Shown: positions 49,723 through 58,346, numbered from the stretch's first letter. The stretch: DNA of 64,000 nucleotides from an uncultured Bacteroidia bacterium (GCA_902770835.1 CACXUM010000001.1:1-64000); one strand, 5' to 3'. The notes: generated by a model not told the origin, from the sequence alone. Made by a program: numbers and translations.

Positions 49723-52641
49723 TTACACCATTTTTTGATACATTTTGAATAGTTCTGCTACACACTCGCTTTCACTCATCTTGATGTTGAAACCATACGC
49801 AGCCATGACAGTGCGGTCGTTTTCTTGATGAGCTTTGCGCAGGTCGGGTGGCATGGCAGCCTCATCGTAAAGGTCGGCAAGACTGCAATCTGGGAATTTG
49901 TTGCGAGCGTCAAGGATGGCTTGAGCGGTTTGTTCTATTTTGGCTTTCTGTGCTTCCGTGGGAGTAGGCCAAGGGAAGTTGTTGTACACGATAGACGCAC
50001 TGTAACGGTAATCGCTCTTCAGTCTTCCGCAAACCACTCGCATCCATGCCATGTGGACATTGCTGGTGAGGATTCCAAAATGATATAATGAGGCGTTGGG
50101 AACAATCAGATTTGCGTTGCTGGAAATCACATTGCAATCAAGAAAGCCAAAAGGAACATATCTTCTCTTTTCGGATGATGTACTTGGAACCAAAAGATAT
50201 GTTCCGCTTACAGGCTGACGTATTTCACCAAAAAGCGTTGGAGTGGTTGCCAGTTTTTGGGTTGCTGCACGTTTGCTCTCACTTCTTAATTTCTGCACAT
50301 TCGCAACTCTCTCCATAATCGGAGGAATTTTTCTCATCTCTGCCGGGCTTGCATTAACGAGCCACAAACAATAGCGTTTCTTGTTGTTGATGAACTCTTC
50401 CGCCCCCAAAAACTTCTTGATAAACTTTTCGCTTTCTGGATATTTGGATTTCATCACCGCAACTTCCTCTTCGCTTAAAATGAAATTCCCTCCGTCATTA
50501 GGCATACTACCAAACAGCATTTCTGGAACTTGCGACAACGGAACCTTTCTGCTTTCCACAAAGACATCCGGCGAGTCAATCAGATAGCCATTGATATTGC
50601 TTGCTGCAATCGATTGGGAATCATTGAGATAAATCGTCTTTTCTTTTACGCTTTCTGAGCAACTGAAGCCAACTATGACACAATGCACATGTGCCTTGAT
50701 TTCTGCTTCGCTGTCCCAACGGAAAGTACGGTAGGCGAAATCAATTCTTATTCCCATTTTGGCCAATGCTTTCCAAAGGATTGCGACTTGTTCGCCTTGG
50801 GTGATGGAGTTGGTTGATACCAATGCGGCGTGAGTGTTCGTGCCTTGCAAAAGGGCGGCAGCCTTCTTGTACCAACAACTCACATAGTCGAGGTTTCCAA
50901 CGTTCTTCATATTGCCAAAAACCGACAGTACATCGTTCTTTTGTGATTCAGACATAAGCCTTGCCCCCACAAACGGCGGATTGCCCATAACGTAGTCAAA
51001 TCGTACATGATAGGTTGTTGGTTTCTTTTTGGGAAGGACTTGAACCGATTCCGTATGTATCTCCAAATTGTTGTAATACAAGGGTTCGCTTGCCATTGTT
51101 GGTGCAATCTTGGACAAGTCGGTGTAGGCTACAGTTTGTTTGGCGAAAATGGTCGGCACTTTCTTTTCCGATTCCCATTCATCCCAAGGAAGCCTCAAAG
51201 CATTGCCTTCCTTGATATTGGCATAGCTTTTCAGCGGCAGGAAGTCGATGTCGTGCTGGATGATGCGCTCGGTTTCGGCGAGCATTTGGGCCTCCGAAAT
51301 CCATAGGGCGGTGGTGGCCACGGTGACGGCGAAGTCGTTGATTTCTATGCCATAGAACTGGTTGATGCTCACTTTGATGGGGTTCAAGAACTCGCCCATC
51401 ATCATCTGGCCATGATACTTTTCGCGAAATATTTCATTCTCCAATCGGCGCAGGCTCAGGTAGGTTTCGGTCAGGAAGTTGCCGCTGCCGCAAGCGGGGT
51501 CGAGGAAGGTGAGCGAAGCCAATTTGTCCTGATATTCGTCGAGGTGGCGCAAGCGGGTTTTCTCCACTTTTTCTTCAAGAATCTCATCCAACTCGCGGCG
51601 CAAGTCGTTCAAAAACAGCGGGTCAATCACCTTGTGGATGTTCTCGATGCTCGTGTAGTGCATTCCACCGTTGCGACGTGTTTCGGGATTCAAAGTGCTT
51701 TCAAACACGGCCCCAAAGATGGTGGGCGAAATCTCGCTCCAATCGAAATCGAGGCTGGCGTTTTGGAGCAAGGTTTGTTTCAGTTCTTCCGTGAATTGCG
51801 GAATCTCAATCTCTTCCTCAAACAATCCGCCGTTGGTATAGGGGAAAGCCTTCAAGTCGTCCTTCAGATACTTGCTGCGCTTTTCCAAAGGGGTGTTGAG
51901 CACCTTGAACAGCTTCAACAAGGCATCACTCAGGTCCTCGGCATTATAGCCGTTGAGGAAATCATGGAATTGGTCGTGCCTGAACACGCCTGCATCCTCG
52001 GCATATAGGCAGAACACGATGCGCACGCAAAGGATATTCAGCCATCGCAAAGCCTCAGCCGAGGTGTCGTCATATTGCTCCAGCAAGGCATCGTAAACCT
52101 TGCCGACAATCTCGCCGGCCTTCATCGAGACCCGCATCTCCTTGGTGATGTGTTCGCTCTTGGCATCGACGAGGAACTGCAAGCGGTAATATTCCTTGCC
52201 CAAGTCTTTCAGGAAGATTTGCTCAGGCTCGCCGTTGGGCTGTTCCATGTCGTAAACCAGAAATTCCTTGAAGTTGCAGGTCACAATCCACTTCGGATGT
52301 TGTGACAGCGGCAGGTTGGCCACATATTTCTTGCCTTGCTGGAACGGCGTGAGTTTGCCGCCCTCGCTTTGCGGAATGGGGGCGCGCAAGTCCTTGTCGA
52401 TGGATTTCTGCTCGATGAGCACCCTCGTCGAGGGGATGTGCCCATCGATGAAGTTGGTGGAATCCACCATACTGTTCACTCGTTCCTCATAGCGAATGAA
52501 ATCAGGCAGGTTTTCCACGCCATAGACATTCGAAAGCAAGTCCGTCCAAAACAATTGCGACTCGCCGCGTTCATATCCTCTTCCTTGCCATCTCTCGGCA
52601 AACGCGGCAGCCGCCGCAGCGATTTGTCTATCGGTTTTCAT
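49723..52641 (-). CDS. Single-chain MmeI-like (type IIL) restriction enzyme and DNA methyltransferase
   Basis: A 972-residue enzyme with cutting and modifying parts in one chain. The N-terminal PD-(D/E)xK nuclease has D66 in FIDGHIPS and VLIEQKS (E77, K79), as in MmeI. A helical spacer (about residues 160-330) follows, then the amino-methyltransferase domain with motif I LDPACGSGNFL (about 379-389) and motif IV GNPPFVGARL (about 550). The last 300 residues should hold the target-recognition part. The DNA for residues about 510-850 is AT-richer than the first half, which suggests exchange of the recognition region. No separate specificity gene is present, consistent with a stand-alone enzyme. 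It looks intact. Confidence 0.9.
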   Translation of the reverse strand: MKTDRQIAAAAAAFAERWQGRGYERGESQLFWTDLLSNVYGVENLPDFIRYEERVNSMVDSTNFIDGHIPSTRVLIEQKSIDKDLRAPIPQSEGGKLTPFQQGKKYVANLPLSQHPKWIVTCNFKEFLVYDMEQPNGEPEQIFLKDLGKEYYRLQFLVDAKSEHITKEMRVSMKAGEIVGKVYDALLEQYDDTSAEALRWLNILCVRIVFCLYAEDAGVFRHDQFHDFLNGYNAEDLSDALLKLFKVLNTPLEKRSKYLKDDLKAFPYTNGGLFEEEIEIPQFTEELKQTLLQNASLDFDWSEISPTIFGAVFESTLNPETRRNGGMHYTSIENIHKVIDPLFLNDLRRELDEILEEKVEKTRLRHLDEYQDKLASLTFLDPACGSGNFLTETYLSLRRLENEIFREKYHGQMMMGEFLNPIKVSINQFYGIEINDFAVTVATTALWISEAQMLAETERIIQHDIDFLPLKSYANIKEGNALRLPWDEWESEKKVPTIFAKQTVAYTDLSKIAPTMASEPLYYNNLEIHTESVQVLPKKKPTTYHVRFDYVMGNPPFVGARLMSESQKNDVLSVFGNMKNVGNLDYVSCWYKKAAALLQGTNTHAALVSTNSITQGEQVAILWKALAKMGIRIDFAYRTFRWDSEAEIKAHVHCVIVGFSCSESVKEKTIYLNDSQSIAASNINGYLIDSPDVFVESRKVPLSQVPEMLFGSMPNDGGNFILSEEEVAVMKSKYPESEKFIKKFLGAEEFINNKKRYCLWLVNASPAEMRKIPPIMERVANVQKLRSESKRAATQKLATTPTLFGEIRQPVSGTYLLVPSTSSEKRRYVPFGFLDCNVISSNANLIVPNASLYHFGILTSNVHMAWMRVVCGRLKSDYRYSASIVYNNFPWPTPTEAQKAKIEQTAQAILDARNKFPDCSLADLYDEAAMPPDLRKAHQENDRTVMAAYGFNIKMSESECVAELFKMYQKMV

Positions 52642-52664
52642 GCCGCAAAGGTATTAAAAAATCC

Positions 52665-52805
52665 TCAACTCAAGGCATTTTGGTTAGCAGCATTTCCAAC
52701 AGCGGTTCGTCGCCTCATGCCTGTGGGGTCAAGCCACATCATTACCGCACCAGCCACTGCGCCGATGGCGATGAACGAGGTAAGGATTTTTTCAAGTGTT
52801 TTCAT
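52665..52805 (-). CDS. Very small membrane protein after the cupin gene
   Basis: A 46-residue reading frame: MKTLEKILTSFIAIGAVAG begins a single membrane helix (about residues 6-24), followed by a short basic tail ending TAVGNAANQNALS. The ATG follows the cupin stop codon without a gap (TAG-ATG), which strongly suggests co-translation. It is too short to assign to a family. It could also be a remnant of a longer gene. Confidence 0.45.
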   Translation of the reverse strand: MKTLEKILTSFIAIGAVAGAVMMWLDPTGMRRRTAVGNAANQNALS

Positions 52806-53195
52806 CTATTCCATTGGGATTTCAGGGTGTGGTACTGAAAGGGGTTGCCTTTTTTGGGAAAGGTAGAACATGTCAAGAACTACGGTGACGTTGCCTCGGT
52901 TCTCGCCGTGATGGATGGTGCCTACCATCTCCACGACCGCCTCGCCTTCGTGAACGGTCTTTTCTTTCCCGTCGAGGGTGATGATGGTGAGCTCGCCTTG
53001 CTGCACCACGCCGTAGTTCATCACGTCGTGGTGGTGCCAGCCCAATTTCTTTCCGGGAGGGAACTCGTAACGGATGGCCACCAATTCGGGCCGCCCAATA
53101 GGGTAGTCGGGCATCTCGGCCCCATCCCAGCTCTGCGACGTGCGCAAGAGTTCGGTGATCTGCACATCGCTATCTCTGTCGTGTCCTTTTTCCAT
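52806..53195 (-). CDS. Cupin-domain protein
   Basis: A 129-residue single-domain cupin. Motif 1 residues are GWHHHDVMNYGVVQQGELTI (about residues 50-69), with the two His, the later Glu (QGEL) and a His in motif 2 (GTIHHGENRGN, near residue 93). This fits a metal-binding beta barrel. The function cannot be told; cupins range from isomerases to sensors. A very small membrane protein is encoded directly after it. Confidence 0.85.
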   Translation of the reverse strand: MEKGHDRDSDVQITELLRTSQSWDGAEMPDYPIGRPELVAIRYEFPPGKKLGWHHHDVMNYGVVQQGELTIITLDGKEKTVHEGEAVVEMVGTIHHGENRGNVTVVLDMFYLSQKRQPLSVPHPEIPME

Positions 53196-53206
53196 GGTTT
53201 TGTTTT

Positions 53207-53317
53207 TTAGTGTATATGATTAGCAACGGCAAAAACCAAATGGCACACGGCAAACACCGTGACAAACAAGGCTGCCGGAATGTTTTTCCTGTCGGCGGCG
53301 AACAAGATGAATGCCAG
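53207..53317 (-). pseudogene. Remnant of a small integral-membrane protein
   Basis: Directly after the stop of the GNAT gene, and in the same frame, 36 codons read LAFILFAADRKNIPA then a hydrophobic helix ALFVTVFAVCHLVFAVA and NHIH-stop. No good start codon precedes it. It looks like the C-terminal end of a small membrane protein left from a deletion. It could also be chance. Confidence 0.3.
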
Positions 53318-53956
53318 CTATCCCTCATATCCTAACTGTCCGGGCAGGCGGAGTTTCTCTTTTTTCGGGAAGGTGGCATCGTATGCCTCAAATGCTTCCG
53401 GATGTTCGTCCGCCACGAAATAGCCTTTTGGCGGGCAATAGGTGGCTTCGGTGATTCCTTCCTTCCGAAGCCAGCCTGTGATGAGCTCTTGGGCAAGGAA
53501 GTAAGGCACTTCGGCATCGCGTGGCTCGTCGTGATAATGGATCTTGAATTTGCTGGCGAGGCCGAAGCCTGCGTGCTTGTAGAAGTCGATGTTGCCTTCC
53601 ATGCAAAGGAAGCCGATGCCCAATTCACGCGCTTTGTCCAAAGCATAATTCAACAGCTTCAATCCGTAGCCCTTGCGCTTGTAGTCGGGATGGATGCTGA
53701 TGGGGCCGAAGGTCCACGAGGGTTTTCGGCTACCGTCGTCAAGCGTCAACTCGGCCTTCGAAAACATGATGTGGCCTATGATTTTGCCTTCTTCCTCCAT
53801 CACGAAGTCGAGTTCGGGGATGAAATCGGGGCTCTTCCTGTATTGGTTGAGCACATAATGCTCCAAGCATCCGGGACGATAGACGTTCCAAAATGCCTCG
53901 CGTGTCAGGTTCTCCACTTCACGCCAGTCTTGCGGTTGTTCTAATCTGATGTTCAT
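53318..53956 (-). CDS. GNAT-family N-acetyltransferase
   Basis: A 212-residue acetyltransferase. The acetyl-CoA-binding motif is ISIHPDYKRKGYGLKLLNYALDKA (seen as HPDYKRKGYGLKLL near residues 90-103), preceded by IGHIMFSKAELT and followed by GFLCMEGNIDFYKHAGF. The C-terminal part (AEVPYFLAQELITGWLRK, YCPPKGYF) belongs to a subgroup of GNATs in which substrates are unknown. ATG 53956 was used; a GTG one codon before is possible. A -7-like box TAATTTTG reads leftward at 53981-53988. Confidence 0.88.
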   Translation of the reverse strand: MNIRLEQPQDWREVENLTREAFWNVYRPGCLEHYVLNQYRKSPDFIPELDFVMEEEGKIIGHIMFSKAELTLDDGSRKPSWTFGPISIHPDYKRKGYGLKLLNYALDKARELGIGFLCMEGNIDFYKHAGFGLASKFKIHYHDEPRDAEVPYFLAQELITGWLRKEGITEATYCPPKGYFVADEHPEAFEAYDATFPKKEKLRLPGQLGYEG

Positions 53957-54075
53957 CACTCTTCCATATTAATTCGGTTGCAAAATTAGCGTATTATTTG
54001 TTCCGAAACGAAAACCAATATGGACAAAAATGTGGACAATATGCACTCGGATTACCTTTGCAAATGAAAAAACCA

Positions 54076-54083
54076 TAGTTTTG
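54076..54083 (+). promoter_or_regulatory. -7 box of the C10 peptidase gene
   Basis: TAGTTTTG at 54076-54083, 24 nt before the start at 54108. TACCTTTG at 54053-54060 is a second candidate. Confidence 0.45.
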
Positions 54084-54107
54084 CAGCGTTAATCAAATTT
54101 GAATGAT

Positions 54108-55190
54108 ATGTCGAAAGTCCTTTCCTTGTTATTAATTGCTTTTTGCGCTTTGAACGGTTGGGCGCAAGCTCCTCTCCTTAAGACCGTGGAAGCTCCTATT
54201 GCAGCCACTCCGATGCTTCGTGCTGAAGGTTTGCTCAACACGCATTGGACGCAGGATTATCCTTACAACCAACTTTGCCCAAGAGACCCGGTGAATGGCA
54301 ATGCCTACAGTGTTGCGGGATGTCCTGCCGTTGCTATGGGGCAGATTATCAACTATCTGCGGACGACACAAGACACCCGCTTTACCGACGATGACGACTA
54401 TGTCCATTACTATGCGGGTCGCAATTATGTCATTGATGACGATTGGGCGACCTTGAAATTCCCGTCTTTCCCGATGTTGAATGAAATGCTGGATTCCATC
54501 GATGCCACTTTCCAGCGTGGCGAGGAACTATCTGACGAGTTGGCCGCCGCCTTGGTCTTTGCTTGCGGCACGGCACTCAAGCAGGTCTATACTTCGCAAA
54601 GCTCCGGCACCTTCTATGTGGACCAAGCGTTTGAGGCCTACCAACGCTTTGGCTTTGCGGACTGTGTGCTGATTCGCGAGCCTGATTCGGTGATGTATGC
54701 CACCTTGATTTCCAATCTGAAAGCCGGTTATCCAGCACATTTGGCAGTCGAGAATCCCGCTGGAACGGTCGGGCACAACGTTGTGGTCGACGGTTATCGC
54801 GAAACGGATGGCAAGTTCCATATCAACTTCGGCTACGGTGGCACTTTGGACAACTGGTACGACATCCCCGACCCGAATTTCTATTACGGTATGACTAAGG
54901 TGGAAGGGATTGTCCTGAATATCATCCCCTCTATGGGACCTTTGACCGTTCAAGAGCCCACAGCCCAGCAGCCGCTTGAAGTCTATCCCAATCCCGTTTC
55001 CGAGGTTCTCTATGTGCAAAACCTTCCTTGTGAGGAGATGGAGTATGCCATTTTCAATGTTTTTGGCCAAAAGGCGATGGATGGTTCATCAAGAGGAACC
55101 ATTTCCGTTGCCGGATTGGGAAAGGGGCTTTATTTCTTGCAGGTCAAAGGTGAAGGTTTTGGCAAAACGGCCAAGTTTGTTGTGGATTAA
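54108..55190 (+). CDS. Secreted C10 (streptopain-like) cysteine peptidase with T9SS sorting domain
   Basis: A 360-residue exported protease. After the signal peptide (ends GWAQA) the catalytic Cys is in VAGCPAVAMGQ (C72) and the His in GTVGHNVVVDGY (H223), followed by FHINFGYGG with the conserved Asn/Trp region. The last 75 residues (LEVYPNPVSEVLYVQ to AKFVVD) are a T9SS sorting domain, so it is secreted. The pro-region before the catalytic core is very short (about 25 residues), while streptopain has a much longer inhibitory one. Start ATG 54108 (MSKVLSLLL); TTG 54099 is less likely. Confidence 0.88.
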   Translation: MSKVLSLLLIAFCALNGWAQAPLLKTVEAPIAATPMLRAEGLLNTHWTQDYPYNQLCPRDPVNGNAYSVAGCPAVAMGQIINYLRTTQDTRFTDDDDYVHYYAGRNYVIDDDWATLKFPSFPMLNEMLDSIDATFQRGEELSDELAAALVFACGTALKQVYTSQSSGTFYVDQAFEAYQRFGFADCVLIREPDSVMYATLISNLKAGYPAHLAVENPAGTVGHNVVVDGYRETDGKFHINFGYGGTLDNWYDIPDPNFYYGMTKVEGIVLNIIPSMGPLTVQEPTAQQPLEVYPNPVSEVLYVQNLPCEEMEYAIFNVFGQKAMDGSSRGTISVAGLGKGLYFLQVKGEGFGKTAKFVVD

Positions 55191-55207
55191 ACTAATTTTA
55201 GTTGTAC

Positions 55208-56299
55208 TCAATTGGAAACTGGGGCTATCATCTTTTTCACTTCGTCGCGGTGCTCATAGAGGGTGCAGCCGCCGGTGTGTTCCCAGCCGAGGGCGCGGGC
55301 ATCGCGGATTTTGCTGAAAAGGGGTGATGCTATGGCATCGCGGAGCCCCGTTTGCGCCACGTTGCGGTCGCTGAAGGGCGAAAAGGGGCATGGCTCGGCA
55401 CTGCCGTCAGGACCGATGTGGAAGAAGCCTCGTTCGGCAGCCATACAGCCGTCGAGGGCTTTCTCGTCGCCGGGGAAACTCAGGAAAATCATCTCCTTGA
55501 ACTGCTCGCGGCGCATTTCCAGAATTTGTTCCATCGCGGCCACATGTTCATCGCGGAAGGCAAGATGCTCGGTGCTTTCGTCGAAAGGCACGTATTCCAC
55601 ATAAAACACGAGCCTACAACCCAACGAGACAAGGTGGGAGAGAAATTCCTCGGAGGTCACTTCGCGGTAGTTCTCCGTGGTGACGGTGATGCTGGTGCCG
55701 AAGAAAAGTTTTTCTTTTTGGAGCATTTCCATCGAGAGCAGCGCACGCTGGAAAACGCCCTTTCCGCGACGGTTGTCGGTGGCTGCCAACTCGCCCTCAA
55801 TGCTGATGACGGGAACCATGTTGAGGTGGCGTTTGAAGAAGTCGGTGTAGAGCGCCCCGATGAGTGTGCCATTGGTAAAAATGGGGAAGATGATGTCCTC
55901 GATTTTGGCGGCACTTTCCAACAAGTCGCGCCGTGTGAGGGGTTCGCCTCCGGCAAGGAGACAGAAACTGACACCCAATTCGGCGGCTTCGCTGAAAATG
56001 GCGCTCCATTGTTCGGGCGATAGGGTGGCTTTGGCGGGTGTGTCGCCGGCAATGCCGTTTTTGCGGGCATAGCAGCCTTTGCACTGCAAGTTGCAAGTGG
56101 TGGCGATGCTGGCAATGAGGAACGGCGGCACCACGAGTCCCTCTTTTTCGAGGAGCGCTTTGCGCCGCCGTTCAGTTTTGCCCATTACGCGCTGCATCCG
56201 TGCCACAAAACGCGCTTCGCGGGGATTGCCCAGCACGTTCAGGTAGGCTGTCGCCATGATGTTGCGGATGCTCTCCGACATATAGGCACTGAGATCCAT
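55208..56299 (-). CDS. Radical SAM protein
   Basis: A 363-residue enzyme with the Fe-S-binding motif CNLQCKGC (Cys 69, 73, 76) near the front and the S-adenosylmethionine fold after it (LLAGGEPLTRRDLL, IFTNGTLIGALY, ISIEGELAATDNRRGKGVF). The C-terminal part has further cysteines (DGCMAAERGFFHIG, PDGSAEPCPFSPF) that may be a SPASM-like auxiliary cluster. The substrate is not predictable. It follows a 59-residue winged-helix gene by 23 nt on the same strand, and that gene may control or assist it. It is at the end of an oxidative-stress cluster. Confidence 0.88.
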   Translation of the reverse strand: MDLSAYMSESIRNIMATAYLNVLGNPREARFVARMQRVMGKTERRRKALLEKEGLVVPPFLIASIATTCNLQCKGCYARKNGIAGDTPAKATLSPEQWSAIFSEAAELGVSFCLLAGGEPLTRRDLLESAAKIEDIIFPIFTNGTLIGALYTDFFKRHLNMVPVISIEGELAATDNRRGKGVFQRALLSMEMLQKEKLFFGTSITVTTENYREVTSEEFLSHLVSLGCRLVFYVEYVPFDESTEHLAFRDEHVAAMEQILEMRREQFKEMIFLSFPGDEKALDGCMAAERGFFHIGPDGSAEPCPFSPFSDRNVAQTGLRDAIASPLFSKIRDARALGWEHTGGCTLYEHRDEVKKMIAPVSN

Positions 56300-56322
56300 T
56301 TTTTTCGTGTTGGATTTCTACA

Positions 56323-56502
56323 TCATTTGGCCGGTTCCCACTTGCAGCGGACGGGCGACACGATGGCGCCTTCTTTCTTCAGCGCATCGAAGGCCTTGTC
56401 GACCACCTTGCGGTCGAGGCCGGTCACTTCAGCGATTTTGCCCGCATTGACGGGTGCGCCAATTTCGCGCATGGCTTGCAGCACTTGATCTTTTGCTTCC
56501 AT
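56323..56502 (-). CDS. Small winged-helix DNA-binding protein
   Basis: A 59-residue frame starting MEAKDQVLQAMREIGAPVNA, with a helix-turn-helix pattern GKIAEVTGLDRKVVDKAFDALKKEG followed by IVSPVRCKWEPAK, which looks like a winged-helix wing. It is too short to be listed by most gene finders but has good helical periodicity and clean codon use. It lies upstream of the radical SAM gene on the same strand (23 nt apart) and after the glutathione peroxidase gene. Partner or regulator of the radical SAM enzyme is the best guess. Confidence 0.65.
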   Translation of the reverse strand: MEAKDQVLQAMREIGAPVNAGKIAEVTGLDRKVVDKAFDALKKEGAIVSPVRCKWEPAK

Positions 56503-56568
56503 TTTTGTTCTGTTTTAGTGTTGTTTGATTCTTTGATTTATTTCTGATTACCATGACCATTGAAAATC

Positions 56569-57192
56569 TCACTTCAGCATGGCCTCAATCTCAGCCTCCA
56601 TCTCTTCTGGCTTCGTTACGGGCGGGAAACGCTTGATGATGCTGCCGTCTTTCGAGATGAGGAACTTGGTGAAATTCCAGCGGATTTCGCCGTCTTTGCG
56701 GCCTTCGGACTTGCTCAGGCTGTCGACGAGTTTCATCGTGGCTTTGTCTGCCAAGCCGTGGACTTCTTCGTCGGGCACTTGTTGGGTCAGATACTTGAAG
56801 ATGGGGTGGGCGTTCTCGCCAAACACGTCGATTTTCTTCATCAACGGGAAGGTCACGCCGTGGTTGAGGCGGCAGAACTCGGCGATTTCCTCGTCGGTGC
56901 CGGGCTCTTGGTGCTTGAATTGGTCGCAGGGGAAGCCGAGAATCACAAAGCCTTGGTCTTGATACTTCTTGTAAAGGGCTTCCAAGCCGTCATATTGAGG
57001 AGTGAAACCGCACTTCGAGGCGGTGTTGACAATCATCAGGACCTTGCCGCGATATTGCGCCATGTCCACCTCTTCGCCCTTGTTGTTCAGGGCCTTAAAG
57101 TCATAAATCGTAGCCATTTTGTTCGTGTTTTGTGCGCAGGCGGTCATCATTATCATGAGGCCGACAATTGCGCAGGTGATACTTTTGTTCAT
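56569..57192 (-). CDS. Glutathione peroxidase family lipoprotein
   Basis: A 207-residue peroxidase. The signal MNKSITCAIVGLMIMMTAC ends in a lipobox. The catalytic Cys is in NTASKCGFTPQY; the second motif is LGFPCDQFKHQEPG, where the conserved Gln lies, and WNFTKFLI carries the Trp/Asn. It reduces hydroperoxides, probably with thioredoxin-like donors. Start ATG 57192; the longer frame reads into the ferritin gene. The ferritin-like gene ends 5 nt upstream, so they share one transcript. Confidence 0.92.
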   Translation of the reverse strand: MNKSITCAIVGLMIMMTACAQNTNKMATIYDFKALNNKGEEVDMAQYRGKVLMIVNTASKCGFTPQYDGLEALYKKYQDQGFVILGFPCDQFKHQEPGTDEEIAEFCRLNHGVTFPLMKKIDVFGENAHPIFKYLTQQVPDEEVHGLADKATMKLVDSLSKSEGRKDGEIRWNFTKFLISKDGSIIKRFPPVTKPEEMEAEIEAMLK

Positions 57193-57197
57193 GTTTT

Positions 57198-57653
57198 TTA
57201 CATTTGTTTGATGAGCCAATTCTGATAGCCAATCTTCTCGATGAGGTCGAGTTGGGTCTCGCTCCAGTACATGTCTTCCTCTTCGTCTTTCAGATATTCT
57301 TTCATAATGTCGAAAGTGGTGACATCTTCGCAAAGGTCGTTCATGCACTTGCGGAGGAGTTCGATGCCGTCAACGGAAACCTGAAGGTCGCATTTGATGT
57401 ATTCGCAGGGATCGGTGAAGAGTTTTCCTTCGGGGCGCGTTTCGTGTTTCAGTTCGCCGCCGAGGTCAAGGAGGCGACCGATGAACTTGTCGACCCAGCC
57501 CATTTCCTCGTCGTGGTGGCCCATGTATTTGGCACCGAGTTTCTCAAAGCCTTGGTCGGCGAAGACCTTGCCTTGCAGTTTGTGGCCGAAAGCCTGATTG
57601 GAAAGGTTGGTTACGAAAAATTGTAACGCATTGATTGATTTTTGTTTGTCCAT
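57198..57653 (-). CDS. Bacterioferritin/ferritin-like protein
   Basis: A 151-residue four-helix protein of the bacterioferritin group. Conserved pieces are NLSNQAFGHKLQGKVFADQG, the metal-ligand helix YMGHHDEEMGWVDKFIGRLLDLGG and EYLKDEEEDMYWSETQLDLIEKIG (the last with the paired Glu/Asp ligands and an unusual Tyr-Trp). It stores or oxidises iron. The position between an OhrR-type regulator and a glutathione peroxidase suggests a role in limiting iron-driven peroxide damage. Confidence 0.85.
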   Translation of the reverse strand: MDKQKSINALQFFVTNLSNQAFGHKLQGKVFADQGFEKLGAKYMGHHDEEMGWVDKFIGRLLDLGGELKHETRPEGKLFTDPCEYIKCDLQVSVDGIELLRKCMNDLCEDVTTFDIMKEYLKDEEEDMYWSETQLDLIEKIGYQNWLIKQM

Positions 57654-57710
57654 GATTTTTGATGTTTAATTAACTTCGTTGAATCTTCGATTTGTTGATT
57701 GATTAATTGT

Positions 57711-58160
57711 TTATTTGTTTGTTTGTTTCAGTCCTTCAATGAGTTTGTCGAGGGAGGGAATCATCTTGGCGAATTCTTCCTCTTCTCCTGTTTTTTGGAT
57801 GATGTCGGTGGCAAGACATTCGGGGATGTGCTTGGCCTGTTCACGCATTTCGATGCCTTTTTTCGTCAGTGAAACGATGCGCTGGCGCGAGTCCTCTTGG
57901 CCTTTTGTACGCACTATCAGCCCGGCTTTTTCCATGCGTTGCAAAAGCGGGGTGACGGTGTTGGTTTCCAACATCAATCGGCGTGCAATGTCGTTCACGG
58001 GTTGCCTGTCTTTTTCCCAAAGCACCAATAATACAAGGTATTGCGGATAGGTGATGCCCAACGGTTCAAGATAGGGATGATAGGCCCCCGTCGTGAGGCG
58101 CGCCGCCGTGTAAAGCCTGAAGCAAAGTTGGTTGTCCAATTTGAGTTGTTCGTATTCCAT
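57711..58160 (-). CDS. MarR-family regulator of the OhrR type
   Basis: A 149-residue winged-helix regulator. The N-terminal part LDNQLCFRLYTAARL carries Cys13, which matches the peroxide-sensing Cys of OhrR. The DNA-binding part is VNDIARRLMLETNTVTPLLQRMEKAGLIVR and DSRQRIVSLTKKG. OhrR represses genes for organic hydroperoxide defence and releases DNA when that Cys is oxidised. Here it is first in a leftward cluster with ferritin-like protein and glutathione peroxidase, but no ohr gene is in view. A 16-bp palindrome lies at its promoter. Confidence 0.87.
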   Translation of the reverse strand: MEYEQLKLDNQLCFRLYTAARLTTGAYHPYLEPLGITYPQYLVLLVLWEKDRQPVNDIARRLMLETNTVTPLLQRMEKAGLIVRTKGQEDSRQRIVSLTKKGIEMREQAKHIPECLATDIIQKTGEEEEFAKMIPSLDKLIEGLKQTNK

Positions 58161-58186
58161 CGCACAAATTTATGTCGTTCACGATG

Positions 58187-58222
58187 CAAAAGTACACATT
58201 ATTTTTATATCGCAAGCGATAT
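58187..58222 (-). promoter_or_regulatory. OhrR promoter with perfect palindrome
   Basis: Leftward -7 box TACTTTTG (plus strand 58187-58194), TTG -33 (plus strand 58213-58215). ATATCGC-AA-GCGATAT at 58207-58222 is a perfect 7+2+7 inverted repeat lying on the -33 box. It is a likely operator for the OhrR-type protein. Confidence 0.6.
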
Positions 58223-58261
58223 TTTCGATTTTTTTTCGATTTTTTTGTTTTTTTTGCGAAA

Positions 58262-58346
58262 GCAAAAAAAAATAGTGCGGGACAAGTGGCTTCGGCCCGC
58301 ACTTTAAAACTAACTCAAAACTCATTCTAAAATGTATGACAAAAAT
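58262..58346 (-). ncRNA. Putative short leftward transcript in the OhrR/SulP gap
   Basis: On the minus strand a -7 box TACTTTTG (plus 58353-58360) is followed after about 45 nt by a terminator with arms AGTGCGGG and CCCGCACT. The predicted RNA is about 85 nt. It carries a tiny frame (MSFELVLKCGPKPL) that runs into the hairpin. It could be a small RNA or an attenuated upstream leader of the ohrR gene. No -33 box is clear. Confidence 0.3.
58263..58303 (-). terminator. Leftward rho-independent terminator
   Basis: Stem AGTGCGGG (58274-58281) with CCCGCACT (58296-58303). Read leftward it is followed by a T-run (A9-type run at 58264-58272). The GC-rich 8-bp stem is strong. Confidence 0.7.

Noticed and set aside
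55191-55207. Short AACTAA/TTAGTT hairpin after the C10 peptidase
   Set aside because: Only six AT-rich pairs and no clear T-run, so not called a terminator.
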